Assembly: GCA_944368925.1 (NCBI GenBank)
Contig: CALVXG010000001.1
Coordinates: forward strand, 1-64,000
Source: an uncultured Clostridia bacterium
Lineage (GTDB): Bacteria > Bacillota > Clostridia > Christensenellales > Borkfalkiaceae
Length of the DNA: 64,000 bases
Direction of reading: 5' to 3'
Shown here piece after piece: positions 27,126 through 36,139 of this stretch. A program made the position numbers and the translations under genes. Below the pieces are notes generated by a model. It saw only the letters and a list, made by a program, of their open reading frames with translations. It searched no databases and was not told where the DNA came from. How positions within the stretch are numbered: position 1 is the first letter of the stretch; the number at the start of each line of letters is the position of its first letter.

Positions 27126-29366
27126 CTATTGCAAAAATATCGTCTTTTTAAAATTGCTTTGCGGCGGAGTATAGTCTTTGAGGATTTCTGAAAGGAAAAC
27201 ATTGTCCTTCAGCTCCTCCCGCCTCTCATATAAGAGGCGCAGGATTTCCTCCCAAAATCTGTTTTTATAAACCGATTTCGCGCGAATGTTTTTAAGGATT
27301 TTCTTTTTTCGCTCTTCGGTCAGATCAAACCCGAACTTTTGCGGATCTCCGCCCGCCGCATAGATTGCAAATATTGTTCTCCCGCACTTTTCGCAGGTAC
27401 AGCAATTCTCCCCCGTGATCTGTTCCCAACAAACGCGCAACTGCAAATATATTCCCGTCTTTTGCGCAAAGCGCAGGATCTGACGGACTTTGTCGGTACG
27501 GGTCTTTTCGAAACCGTCATGATAAATTTTACAACCGCAATAGCAAACCCTCTCGTCGATCACGGGATCGCTCGCACACGTCTGCCTGTCCCTGTCCGAC
27601 GCATCATAGGAAGCGGCTATCTTTATATCCGTTATGTCCTTTCGGTACGCGTACGGCGCCGCGTGTCCCAACAGCGCCAAACCGTGCTCAAATCCGTGCC
27701 ACCAGTTTTCCCCGACCTTAGCGGCAATGTCCGCCGTCAGTTTCTTTTCGTCCAAAATATAACGGAACGAGGTTTTAACCGACGTCTTCGCAATCTGCAA
27801 AATTTCGGCAGTATGTGCAACCTTCTCTTCCGTCAGCCGCCAAGCCTCTTCCTGCTCAAAATAAACGTCCGCCCCCCAGACCGTAAACAATTCGGGTTTG
27901 TAACATAAATTTGACAAAAGGGTCGATACGGCGTCCACTCCTCCGGAGAAAAAACACAGCGTACGCCGCAAACTGTGATCCACCGTATTTTTTATGGTTC
28001 GTCCGATTTTCATACGGCCGCGAAAAGCCAACGTCGGATACATCGAAGAGTATCCGCGCTTTACTTCGTCGATACATTCCGCAAAATCTTCGTCGATTTC
28101 CTTGACGGAAATTTCCGCATCCGTCAGCCAGCAAACGGGCAGAACCAAACTTAAAAACGGAATCGCCGCCACCGCGTCAGGCACATTTTCCATATTGCAC
28201 CCATATTCGACCGTAAAGGGTCGCCTCTCCGCAAAATATGCAGAAACAGGACCCGACACTTCATAATCGTAAACAAGTTTATTTTTCTCATGCAGAACTG
28301 CGCGCAAAACGATCCTGCTCTCTTTGCGCTTGCCGTCCGCCATACAAATATCTTGTTGACGTTCGCCAATTTTCGATGCCGCTTTTATCAGCCCGTTTTT
28401 TTCGGCAAACGCTCTAAAAGCTGCAAGGCGCGTCGGGTAAACACGGTTAAACTCCGTATAATCTGCCCGATCAAAATAATAGGCAAGCGGCCGCTCTTTT
28501 ATAAACCTCGTCAACGGAGCAGACGGCAGACGAAAGAATTCTGTCAGCTCTTTCGTGCGCGAATCGACCGTCAGAAAAAAAGCGCGGATACCATTTTGTA
28601 AAGCCATGACGTTGCCGTGAAATCTCCCGCCGATGGAAAAGGTGATTCCTCGCAAAGCGCTCTCCCACTCCGCCCGATCGGTCGGCAAGATCTTGGCTTT
28701 GTCCAGCCACTCCCGCACATAAGAATAATAGGCGGGATCGTTTACCGACGCGGGAAGAAATCCCCATTTCGTCTGTTCGATAAACTGCATCTTATGCGCC
28801 GCGCAATAGCTCAAAAAATGTTTCTCGGGGATCGTGAGCTTTCCGTAAAACGAACGAAAGTTACAGCTTGCCTGTCCCAATTCCGACCGCAAAGAAAAGC
28901 CCTTTTCCCCGCAATAATACATGGACGGACACCCGATCACGGCGATATTTTTCACGCCGTGTTTCGACAGTATTTCTGCGGTGTATTCTCCGCGGACACC
29001 GAGTTGCGCCCGCTCCTGCAGTTTATGCAGAAGACGCTGCGTATTCTTCGACATATGGAAGTTTATGTCATACATAGTACTCTGCAAACCTATACTTATC
29101 GGGATAAACGGTATGTTATTCGCGTCGACGATTCGTTCCAGATAGTCAAAATCCGTATTTTCGCGGATCCATATAAGATCTGTCAGAATCACTCTGTCAA
29201 AGTCTTTCAGACGATCGGTTTCATTATACCCTATTCGGATCGGCGAGAACAGCTTTTCGATGGCGTCCCAAAAGACGAGGTTTCCGCTGTTTTCCCCAAG
29301 ATCGATCAGCTTTTCCGCCGCGGTCGCATTTTCTCTGACTTTATTTCGCAATATACCGATTTTCAA
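27126..29366 (-). CDS. Polysaccharide pyruvyl transferase fused to a QueC-like PP-loop ATPase domain
   Basis: A 746-residue, two-domain protein. Residues 1 to about 345 match polysaccharide pyruvyl transferases (CsaB/WcaK type): GILRNKVREN start, FIPISIGLQ, GVRGEYTAEIL, SIGGRFHGNVMAL. After a linker, a PP-loop appears with SGGVDAV at 474-480. A Cys cluster C655, C656, C658, C661 follows in the ENCCTCEKCGRT arrangement of QueC-like enzymes. The PP-loop domain should adenylate a carboxylate and could drive amide or ester formation on the glycan. The start is TTG at 29366 with AAGGAGG 8 nt upstream, overlapping the previous stop (TTGA). A copy of the 18-bp motif lies at 29064. Confidence 0.8.
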   Translation of the reverse strand: MKIGILRNKVRENATAAEKLIDLGENSGNLVFWDAIEKLFSPIRIGYNETDRLKDFDRVILTDLIWIRENTDFDYLERIVDANNIPFIPISIGLQSTMYDINFHMSKNTQRLLHKLQERAQLGVRGEYTAEILSKHGVKNIAVIGCPSMYYCGEKGFSLRSELGQASCNFRSFYGKLTIPEKHFLSYCAAHKMQFIEQTKWGFLPASVNDPAYYSYVREWLDKAKILPTDRAEWESALRGITFSIGGRFHGNVMALQNGIRAFFLTVDSRTKELTEFFRLPSAPLTRFIKERPLAYYFDRADYTEFNRVYPTRLAAFRAFAEKNGLIKAASKIGERQQDICMADGKRKESRIVLRAVLHEKNKLVYDYEVSGPVSAYFAERRPFTVEYGCNMENVPDAVAAIPFLSLVLPVCWLTDAEISVKEIDEDFAECIDEVKRGYSSMYPTLAFRGRMKIGRTIKNTVDHSLRRTLCFFSGGVDAVSTLLSNLCYKPELFTVWGADVYFEQEEAWRLTEEKVAHTAEILQIAKTSVKTSFRYILDEKKLTADIAAKVGENWWHGFEHGLALLGHAAPYAYRKDITDIKIAASYDASDRDRQTCASDPVIDERVCYCGCKIYHDGFEKTRTDKVRQILRFAQKTGIYLQLRVCWEQITGENCCTCEKCGRTIFAIYAAGGDPQKFGFDLTEERKKKILKNIRAKSVYKNRFWEEILRLLYERREELKDNVFLSEILKDYTPPQSNFKKTIFLQ
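29064..29081 (-). repeat. Repeated 18-bp motif, copy 2 (inside the pyruvyl transferase gene)
   Basis: TATGTCATACATAGTACT on the plus strand; differs from copy 1 at one position. On the coding strand it encodes S-T-M-Y-D-I. Confidence 0.65.
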
Positions 29367-32300
29367 TCTGCCTTCCTCCTTGCAAGTCTTTTCATTCTCT
29401 TCCTCGCCCTGTATTTGGTCCGAAATTTTTCCCGGTCGAACAGCCAATAAAACAACCCTTTCAGCCAAAGCGGTTTCCCGACGAGAAAGGCGCATTGCCC
29501 GTTTGAGGCGTTGCTGTTTACGATCGCTCTTTCACTATTCCCGTTTTTTTTTAATTGCGCAAGATGCCAGTTCCAGACGTCAAAGAAATTTTTCCGCGCA
29601 TACCCCCCATATACCTTGTCTTCCAGATATGAGTTCGAAAACACCTTTCTGTCAAACTCTTCCGCATTCCATAAAAAGTTTTCAAACGATACGGAAACGT
29701 CCAAAGGCCGCAGAGAAAACCGATCGATGTCATCTTTGAAACACCGCTTTACGAAGCGGCAATAATCAAGCGCTCCCCTTTGCAATTCTCTGACGGCATA
29801 TGTTTCGGAATATTTTGCCGACTGCTCCTTTTCAAAAAGGAACCGAAGCTTTCCGTTCTCCTCTTCATAACCGATGCAGGATCCGTCCGGCTGTGAGATC
29901 AGATATTCCCTTAATACGGAAGTGACGGCGGGCGTGTGCCTGTAAAAATCATAAATGCGGAACCCGTTCCTCTTCGCGAGCGCCTGCGCGCTGCTGCCGT
30001 TATCATGCAGATAAAAAACGTCGATCGGCTTTTCGGCAATACCGCAAAGAATCGCCTGCAATCTTCCGCTGTAACCGATGTCAAAACAGGCGCATTTTCC
30101 TCTGAATTCCGAAGCAATCGCGGCGCGCAGTCTGTCCGTTTTTTCATTTTGCAAAACGGTATTTTGTTCTGCCATCACCTCGCATGCGGCTTGCGCAAAA
30201 TCAAAGAACGATGATCTCCCGTAAAACGGCTTTTGAAGATCGATTCCCCTCTTATGAAAGAGCAGCGCCTGCTTTGCCGTGAGCTTCCCCCAAAGCGGTT
30301 CGAGTATTTCGAGCACGTCCCGCGGCGAGGTCTTATCCAGGTCGAAATAACGGTACAGCCCGAACAGATCTTCCTTATTTTTTACCGCAAACGGAAGCAA
30401 TGTTTTGCGGTTGGCATAGAAATACGAAGTCTGCAGCGTATCTCCGAACAACATATCGAAAACCTTTTTCACAAGATATCCGTCGCGCGCCAAAAACACG
30501 ATACGATCGTATCCTTTTTCTTCGGCTGTATCCCGAATGAATTTCGCAAGCCCCAAAAGATGCATCCCCAGCGCCGCAAAACCGATAAAATAGGCGTCTG
30601 CATCGTAGAGCGACCCCGCATGAAAACTTCGAAACGGATCGTCAAAACATCCGTATGCCGCACACGACAAAAGACAACGCAGCGGCAGCTGCTCCATTAC
30701 ACACCTGCTGTCACAGATCTTGTGTGCCCCCTCGTAAATCTGCTTGAACGCATCCCCCGTATAAATATTGGAAATATTGTTGGTGTACGTCTCCACCGCC
30801 TTCGGGAAAAACAGGGACAAGAGTCCTTCCTTCTGCGAAGACATGATATCCGACTCCCAATTATCCCCGATGTGAAGAACGGAATTCCCCGCCGCCTTTT
30901 CCTCCTTTTTCAAAACCTTGAAAAGTCCTCCGCCCGCTTTCAGTTTTTTGAACGCGGAAGACAAATAAAGCCTGTCGTACCCTTCGATACCGCATTTTCG
31001 GAGCATTTTCTCAACCAAAGGTTGTTCAAGATATATATCCGATGTCAGCACCACGCGCCTGCCGATAAACTTCGCCAATTCGAAAAGTTCCCTGCCCGCC
31101 CGCCGCGGCATGCAGAGATTTAGTTCCGCCTCTTTTTCCGCCTCCAGCATGGCGGCCGAATCCTGCGCAGTATACCCGAAAAGATCGGACATACATTTGT
31201 AGATTTCAGTCAGCGTGACATCTTCCGCCTTTGCGTCTGCCATCCGCGCAAACAACCTGCATTTCGTCTCGGCTTCCTTGCGCATTGCGGCAAAAGTCTC
31301 GGGTTCCGCAACGATCCGCCCGATCTTTTCCCCGACAAACAGAAAAAGATCGTCCGGCGTCCAAAACGGACGCTCGATCAATGTGTCAAAAATATCAAAA
31401 CTAATAATCTTAACATTCTCTTTGCAGATCTTGTAACGCAATTCTTCAAACTTTTCGTCCCACTGCGTCGTTTGTTCATAAAAGTAAAATTCATGCTCGC
31501 AAGGTTGCGAAAGTTTTTCCTTTTGAAAGCTTTCCAACAAACTCCCCACGATTTCCCGATCGTTTTCATATCTCGTCGCGCGGATATTTCCCGACCAGAT
31601 GCGAAAATATTTTTCCTTGAATAGCTCAAAATCCCGCTTTACTTCCCGCAGCTTTCCCGTCTGTTCCAAAAAACGCTCCGCCAACGCAAATACGTTGCCG
31701 ATGTCCCGCACATACCCGTGCAAGCGTTCTTTGGATTGGTACAGGCTCGTGGACGCCTTGCCGTGCCGATAGTAAAAATAACAATCGTTGTCGCAAAAGG
31801 AAAGTTTTTCGGCAAGCGCATAAAACACCGTTGAAAAGAGAATGTCTTCCCCCATAATAAGATGCAATTCCATCTTTTCCAGAAACGGAAGGGCCCGCCC
31901 GATCAGTTTTCGGCTGTACACTTTGTTCCATACCGTATGCCAGATAAAACACTCTCCCTGCTGCGCAAAAAAACTGCGCAAAAGCACCTCTCCTTCGAGA
32001 GGTTCTCTGTTTCGGTTAAAACTCCGATAATGATTAAAATACGTTCTGACGCCCGATTCATCTACGTTTACGGTATTGCCCACAACCATGTCCGCCCCGT
32101 CCGCCGTTAGCGTCTTTATAAGCGGTCTGAACCAATCCACGGAAACAAAATCATCGCTGTCCACAAAGGCGATCACGTCCCCGCGGGCGGCTTTCATGCC
32201 CGTGATGCGCGCGCGAAAAAGGCCTTCGTTCTTTTCATGACGCACATAGCGGATCCTTCCGTCCTCCTCCGCCAGCCTTTGAATGATCTGCGCGCTTGCA

Positions 32301-32434
32301 TCGGGACTGTTATCGTCCACGCAGACGATCTCTATACTTTGATAGGACTGCTCCTGCAAACTTCGGATGCACTTTTCAATGTGCTCTTCCACATTGTAAA
32401 CAGGCACGACGATCGTCAATAGCGGCATATCCAT
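29363..32434 (-). CDS. GT2 glycosyltransferase fused to a COG5610-type HAD hydrolase and ARDG domain
   Basis: A 1023-residue, three-part protein. Residues 1 to about 320 are a GT2 transferase (VVPVYNVEEHIEKCI, DDNSPD, FVDSDDFVSVDWF). From about 344 a HAD-like domain begins with SFDIFDTLIERPF, with HIGDNWESD later supplying the phosphatase motif. The last part has RIVFLARDGYLV near 640 and ACFDIGYSGRLQ near 784, a domain shared with the next gene upstream. The architecture is typical of surface-glycan loci; the HAD substrate is unknown. The ATG at 32434 follows GGGAGGG. It overlaps the next gene by TTGA. Confidence 0.85.
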   Translation of the reverse strand: MDMPLLTIVVPVYNVEEHIEKCIRSLQEQSYQSIEIVCVDDNSPDASAQIIQRLAEEDGRIRYVRHEKNEGLFRARITGMKAARGDVIAFVDSDDFVSVDWFRPLIKTLTADGADMVVGNTVNVDESGVRTYFNHYRSFNRNREPLEGEVLLRSFFAQQGECFIWHTVWNKVYSRKLIGRALPFLEKMELHLIMGEDILFSTVFYALAEKLSFCDNDCYFYYRHGKASTSLYQSKERLHGYVRDIGNVFALAERFLEQTGKLREVKRDFELFKEKYFRIWSGNIRATRYENDREIVGSLLESFQKEKLSQPCEHEFYFYEQTTQWDEKFEELRYKICKENVKIISFDIFDTLIERPFWTPDDLFLFVGEKIGRIVAEPETFAAMRKEAETKCRLFARMADAKAEDVTLTEIYKCMSDLFGYTAQDSAAMLEAEKEAELNLCMPRRAGRELFELAKFIGRRVVLTSDIYLEQPLVEKMLRKCGIEGYDRLYLSSAFKKLKAGGGLFKVLKKEEKAAGNSVLHIGDNWESDIMSSQKEGLLSLFFPKAVETYTNNISNIYTGDAFKQIYEGAHKICDSRCVMEQLPLRCLLSCAAYGCFDDPFRSFHAGSLYDADAYFIGFAALGMHLLGLAKFIRDTAEEKGYDRIVFLARDGYLVKKVFDMLFGDTLQTSYFYANRKTLLPFAVKNKEDLFGLYRYFDLDKTSPRDVLEILEPLWGKLTAKQALLFHKRGIDLQKPFYGRSSFFDFAQAACEVMAEQNTVLQNEKTDRLRAAIASEFRGKCACFDIGYSGRLQAILCGIAEKPIDVFYLHDNGSSAQALAKRNGFRIYDFYRHTPAVTSVLREYLISQPDGSCIGYEEENGKLRFLFEKEQSAKYSETYAVRELQRGALDYCRFVKRCFKDDIDRFSLRPLDVSVSFENFLWNAEEFDRKVFSNSYLEDKVYGGYARKNFFDVWNWHLAQLKKNGNSERAIVNSNASNGQCAFLVGKPLWLKGLFYWLFDREKFRTKYRARKRMKRLARRKAD

Positions 32435-32460
32435 TTTTCCGTCCCTCCCTTTTTTACGAT

Positions 32461-33693
32461 TTACCCCTTATTTCGGAATGCGATCCGCAAAAGCCGCATT
32501 ACCTCCCACACAAAACAGTTCCAGCGATACAGACACTTGAATTTTAAATCGGAAGCTTCTATCGAACCGTACAGCCAGTACACGGAAGGAAGCTGTCTTT
32601 TCCCTTTTCTCGTAAAACGGACGCGCAGACGATTCAGTACAAGAAACCGCTTTGCTTCCCTTTTTGTCAATTTGCGGACAATGCTTTCCCGATGGCCTTC
32701 CGCAGGGTCATCGGAAAACCGATACCGCGAAAAACACTCCAACTCCTTACTTCCGGGCTTATACATTGTCCCGATGAGCTTTTTCCCGATTTCTCTCGTC
32801 TGTACGGCATCGCCTCTTTCAAGGCGATCGTTGAGCCATTCCTGTAAAATCTTATGATCCTGCGAAAACCATTCCGATCTCTCTTTTTTAAGAATCGGCC
32901 TTATTCGCCCTGCCTCTTCGCGATATCCCTGCGTCATGCCGTGCGGAGAAACAAACATCGTTTCCAGCAAATTGTTGTTAAACTTCGCCTTGCGAAAAAA
33001 ATGATCACATGGCCCAAAAAAATATGTCCTCGTACGGCACTTTATCTTTTTCGGGCAAGCGTATAAACCAAAATAAATTCCGCATTTCGGCCCGATCGCA
33101 CCCTGCGCCTTCAAAATCGTTTCCAGACACGTTTGCATAGAACCCGACCAACCTGTGTCGCAGACGGCAAACGGGCCGTCTGTGAGCTTTTCCTGCCGAA
33201 AATATTGCATCGTAATCGCAAGCGCGTTTTCTGAATTCTTTCGCACAATGCGCCAAAAATCGCTGTTTCGGGCAGCCGCGTTTCGCATGGCGTTCAGATC
33301 GGAACCTGTGAGCACTTCGTCTTCACAAACCCCGAACAATTTCGTCAAAAATTCTTTTTCCGTTTGCGTCGCGCCGACCCGCTCCCAAATCATTGCGGGC
33401 GTCACCGACTGCGACGGAGAAAACAAAAGCTCCAGCGTCTTGCTCTCGGAAAACAACGCATAGCCCGCAAGCCGCCAAGCCAGCCGCGATGCAAACAAAT
33501 ATCGGCATTCCAATTCCGCACATCGCGCCGCCGCTATCTTTTTGGAAAATATATACGGTTCATATCCGTCCCGCGCCAAAAAATATATTCTCCGTACATT
33601 GTTCTCTCGCGCCGTATTTAAAACATATTCCGAAAAGCTGTACAAAAGCGGAGCATTCAGCTTGCTTATCGTCTCCCTTACTTCTGTGCTCAT
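32461..33693 (-). CDS. Stand-alone ARDG/GxSG-domain protein of a glycan locus (COG5610 C-terminal type)
   Basis: A 410-residue protein that repeats the C-terminal domain of its neighbour: IYFLARDGYEPYIF near 36 and AVCDTGWSGSMQT near 174 correspond to the neighbour's RIVFLARDGYLV and ACFDIGYSGRLQ. There is no GT2 or HAD part. The pair of motifs resembles a Rossmann-like or PRTase-like active site, but the function is unknown. It heads the three-gene minus-strand operon, 26 nt from the next start. The SD is weak (GGGA), so the start is less sure than others here. Confidence 0.7.
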   Translation of the reverse strand: MSTEVRETISKLNAPLLYSFSEYVLNTARENNVRRIYFLARDGYEPYIFSKKIAAARCAELECRYLFASRLAWRLAGYALFSESKTLELLFSPSQSVTPAMIWERVGATQTEKEFLTKLFGVCEDEVLTGSDLNAMRNAAARNSDFWRIVRKNSENALAITMQYFRQEKLTDGPFAVCDTGWSGSMQTCLETILKAQGAIGPKCGIYFGLYACPKKIKCRTRTYFFGPCDHFFRKAKFNNNLLETMFVSPHGMTQGYREEAGRIRPILKKERSEWFSQDHKILQEWLNDRLERGDAVQTREIGKKLIGTMYKPGSKELECFSRYRFSDDPAEGHRESIVRKLTKREAKRFLVLNRLRVRFTRKGKRQLPSVYWLYGSIEASDLKFKCLYRWNCFVWEVMRLLRIAFRNKG

Positions 33694-33786
33694 TGCAATT
33701 TTCCCGTATTCAGTATGCGAAAAAATTGCGGCGTTCAGTCATTCCGATTTTCGGAAATATTTTCCGTTTCATGCGCCTCGCCATAA

Positions 33787-33840
33787 GAAAAGACCGATAA
33801 GATCCGAATGCAAAACATTCAAGATCCTATCGGCCTTCTT
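33787..33840 (-). terminator. Terminator of the fruK operon
   Basis: Interrupted stem with AAGACCGATA and GATC arms pairing across 33789-33838, followed on the minus strand by TCTT-rich sequence, 45 nt past the fruK stop. Confidence 0.7.
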
Positions 33841-33883
33841 TGTCTCTTATTTACTTTTTGAAAATCATCTGCGCGCCGCGCCC

Positions 33884-34813
33884 TTACAAATCAATGGCAG
33901 GTGCCCTGCGTATACCGTTTTCCATCAGCAATCGCGTTTCGGCAGCCGTAGCCAAACCGGAACGGAAAGCCGTCGCACACCCCGCAGCAACACCCAACGC
34001 CAGTGCCTGGCTGTTGTTTGCTCCACTTTCCTTGCCAGCAAGAAACGCCGCCAACAACGCATCTCCCGCCCCGACTGTATCCTTTACGTTCCCGAAGTAA
34101 GAAGGTGCCGCTACCCGCTCTCCGCTTTCCGACACAAATATGGCGCCGTCTTCCCCCAAACTCACAATCACATTCGCGGTGCCCTGCGTCAGCAGTTTTT
34201 CGGCGAGCGTGAGCGCCTGTAAGGGGTCTTTTACCTCTTCCCCAAAAATTTCTCCCAGTTCTTCCCTGTTCGGTTTTATGAGCCAGGGACGGTATTTTAC
34301 AATCTGCTTTAATTGTGCGCCTGCCATATCCGCAACGATCCGCACGTCGCGTCCGCACAATGCGTCGAACAGGCATTCATAGCTGTCTTTCGGGAGCGTC
34401 GCAGGTATGCTTCCCGACAATACGACAACCGATCCGTCCGGAATCTGCATAAGTTTTTCCGTCAGACGTTTCAGATCCTTCAGATTGACTTCCGGCCCTG
34501 CCCCGTTTATGTCCGTTTCCGCCTCTTTTTCGCGTATCTTCACATTGATCCGCGTAAGCCCTCTCACCCGAAGAAAATCACTCTCGATCCTCTCCTGTTC
34601 CAACGCGCGGCGCAACATTTCTCCCGTCAATCCGCCTATAAACCCCATGGCCGTCGCGGGAATCCCAAAACTTTTGAGCACAACCGCCACATTGATCCCT
34701 TTACCTCCCACATGAATCTCTTCACGTTCGGATCTGTTGATCAAACCATGGTATATGCTTTCCGTATAAATGCGATAATCCAAAGCCGGATTCATCGTAA
34801 CGGTGTAAATCAT
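33884..34813 (-). CDS. fruK: 1-phosphofructokinase family kinase (FruK/LacC)
   Basis: PfkB-family kinase of 309 residues, probably converting fructose-1-phosphate to fructose-1,6-bisphosphate (tagatose-6-phosphate kinase is the alternative). TMNPALDYRI at the N-terminus, GGKGINVAVVL near 37, LSGSIPATL and the anion hole DTVGAGDALLAAF near 250 are characteristic. The ATG overlaps the stop of the upstream gene (ATGA), with a G-rich SD. No fructose PTS or FruR is next to it. A long upstream open extension overlaps the previous gene in another frame and was rejected. Confidence 0.88.
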   Translation of the reverse strand: MIYTVTMNPALDYRIYTESIYHGLINRSEREEIHVGGKGINVAVVLKSFGIPATAMGFIGGLTGEMLRRALEQERIESDFLRVRGLTRINVKIREKEAETDINGAGPEVNLKDLKRLTEKLMQIPDGSVVVLSGSIPATLPKDSYECLFDALCGRDVRIVADMAGAQLKQIVKYRPWLIKPNREELGEIFGEEVKDPLQALTLAEKLLTQGTANVIVSLGEDGAIFVSESGERVAAPSYFGNVKDTVGAGDALLAAFLAGKESGANNSQALALGVAAGCATAFRSGLATAAETRLLMENGIRRAPAIDL

Positions 34814-35289
34814 TTTCGGACTTCCCCCTCTGCATCCAATATTCCCTGTTCTTTCAAGTAATCTTCCAGAATTTTCGCTGCTTCGGCACAAAGCTTCGAA
34901 CAAGGACGCTTCTTGTAATATTCTGGCGTGCGCGCTTCCGCCTGCGGCGAACAATCGCTCGTCACCCCCGCAAGTAGCTCCCTGCATACGATCGAACCTT
35001 CCTTCTTCCGAAACCGCGCCGCAAACTCCTGCTCTCTCGCATACAACGCAGATTTTTCCGCCAACGTCGGCGTTTTTGCATGATAAAATAACAGTCCTGC
35101 CACCATAGCCATCGCGGAAACCGTACCGCAAATCTCGCGCATCCTGCCGACCCCGCCTCCGAACGGCGCACTCACCCTGAGAAGGTCTTCTTCACTCATT
35201 CCCGTAAGGTCCGAAAACGCAAGCACCACCGACTGCGCACAATTTAACCCGCTTTTAAAATTTTCTTCCGCTCTCTTTGCCCTGTCCAT
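34810..35289 (-). CDS. C_GCAxxG_C_C family redox protein
   Basis: A 159-residue protein of the C_GCAxxG_C_C family: G-x-N-C-A-Q-S (residues 13-19), GGGVGRMREICGTVSAMAM in the middle and two later Cys (CRELL, PCSKLC). The conserved cysteines suggest metal or disulfide chemistry; the biochemical role is unknown. The ATG at 35289 follows GAGGAG. The coupled fruK gene does not explain it. Confidence 0.85.
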   Translation of the reverse strand: MDRAKRAEENFKSGLNCAQSVVLAFSDLTGMSEEDLLRVSAPFGGGVGRMREICGTVSAMAMVAGLLFYHAKTPTLAEKSALYAREQEFAARFRKKEGSIVCRELLAGVTSDCSPQAEARTPEYYKKRPCSKLCAEAAKILEDYLKEQGILDAEGEVRK

Positions 35290-35332
35290 CTGCTCTCCTC
35301 TTTGTTTATACCCGCGATTTGCAAAAAAGCCT

Positions 35333-35359
35333 TGCATTCTTTAAAATCTATGGTATAAT
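35333..35359 (+). promoter_or_regulatory. Promoter placing +1 on the phosphopantetheinyl transferase ATG
   Basis: TTGCAT (35333-35338), a 15-16 nt spacer and a perfect TATAAT (35354-35359). Seven bases on is 35366, the A of the ATG. There is no SD. Confidence 0.7.
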
Positions 35360-35365
35360 GAAACT

Positions 35366-35869
35366 ATGATCGATATATTCTATACTTATGATCCGACAAC
35401 TTCAGACGATTTTATACGAATGATTCTGTCTCGGTATTATAATATACCAAAACCCGTCATTTGTAAATCGTTTAACGGCAAACCTTTCATCGAGGGCAGA
35501 AAAATTCACTTTAACCTTACCCACAGCAAACAAATCACTGCCCTCGCCGTCGGGAAAAAACGCGTGGGATTCGATTGCGAATCGCTGACAGGAAAGGCCC
35601 GCCCTGCCGTATTGAATAAGTTTACCGACCGCGAAAAGAGCGAGATCCTCAGCGTGGCCGATTTCTATGCTCATTGGACCGCCCGCGAAAGTTATATTAA
35701 ATTCTACGGCGAAACTCTCGCGAATCTGTGGAGAAAAGTCGAATTTTACCGCGGTAATATTTACTTGCGCGGCGAACTGACAGACGCCCGCATCACTCAA
35801 TTCGAAATGGATAATTACGTTTTCAGCATCTGCGGAGATTATTCTAAATTCAACCTCAGAAAAGTATGA
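35366..35869 (+). CDS. 4'-phosphopantetheinyl transferase (Sfp-like, compact)
   Basis: Transfers phosphopantetheine from CoA to carrier proteins. The 167 residues contain KPFIEGRKIHFNLTHSK, the Mg-binding GFDCE (GxDxE) and the WTARESYIKFYG helix (W-x-x-KE-type), the three family motifs in order. It is shorter than Sfp (about 220), nearer to the compact stand-alone class. The partner carrier protein is not in the window. The mRNA appears leaderless. AT-rich compared with its neighbours. Confidence 0.85.
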   Translation: MIDIFYTYDPTTSDDFIRMILSRYYNIPKPVICKSFNGKPFIEGRKIHFNLTHSKQITALAVGKKRVGFDCESLTGKARPAVLNKFTDREKSEILSVADFYAHWTARESYIKFYGETLANLWRKVEFYRGNIYLRGELTDARITQFEMDNYVFSICGDYSKFNLRKV

Positions 35870-35900
35870 CACCGTATACCTTCATCCATAAACTTTTAAA

Positions 35901-35934
35901 AAGAGCAAAGCCGATCTTAGCTTTGCTCTTTTTC
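35901..35934 (+). terminator. Terminator of the phosphopantetheinyl transferase gene
   Basis: An 11-bp stem AAGAGCAAAGC/GCTTTGCTCTT with an 8-nt loop, then TTTCTTTT. Confidence 0.88.
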
Positions 35935-36065
35935 TTTTATCGTTGCCGCAAAAAACGTAACAGATGCTTTTGTCTGCCGTATATAAAAATGCTGTACAGA
36001 CTTAAAAATTCATTTTTTCCTCTTGAGCAATTGCAATCAGCAATACTGAATTTTTAACACCACTG

Positions 36066-36118
36066 ATCTTGTATTGTAATACAAGATTATTTTTGCGAAG
36101 TATAGTGGGCTATACTTC
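36066..36118. terminator. Two AT-rich hairpins between convergent genes
   Basis: ATCTTGTATT/AATACAAGAT (36066-36087) followed by TTATTTTT, and GAAGTATAG/CTATACTTC (36097-36118). They lie just past the CPBP gene stop and probably terminate it. Confidence 0.6.
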
Positions 36119-36139
36119 TATTAGAAGTTATAATGAAAA

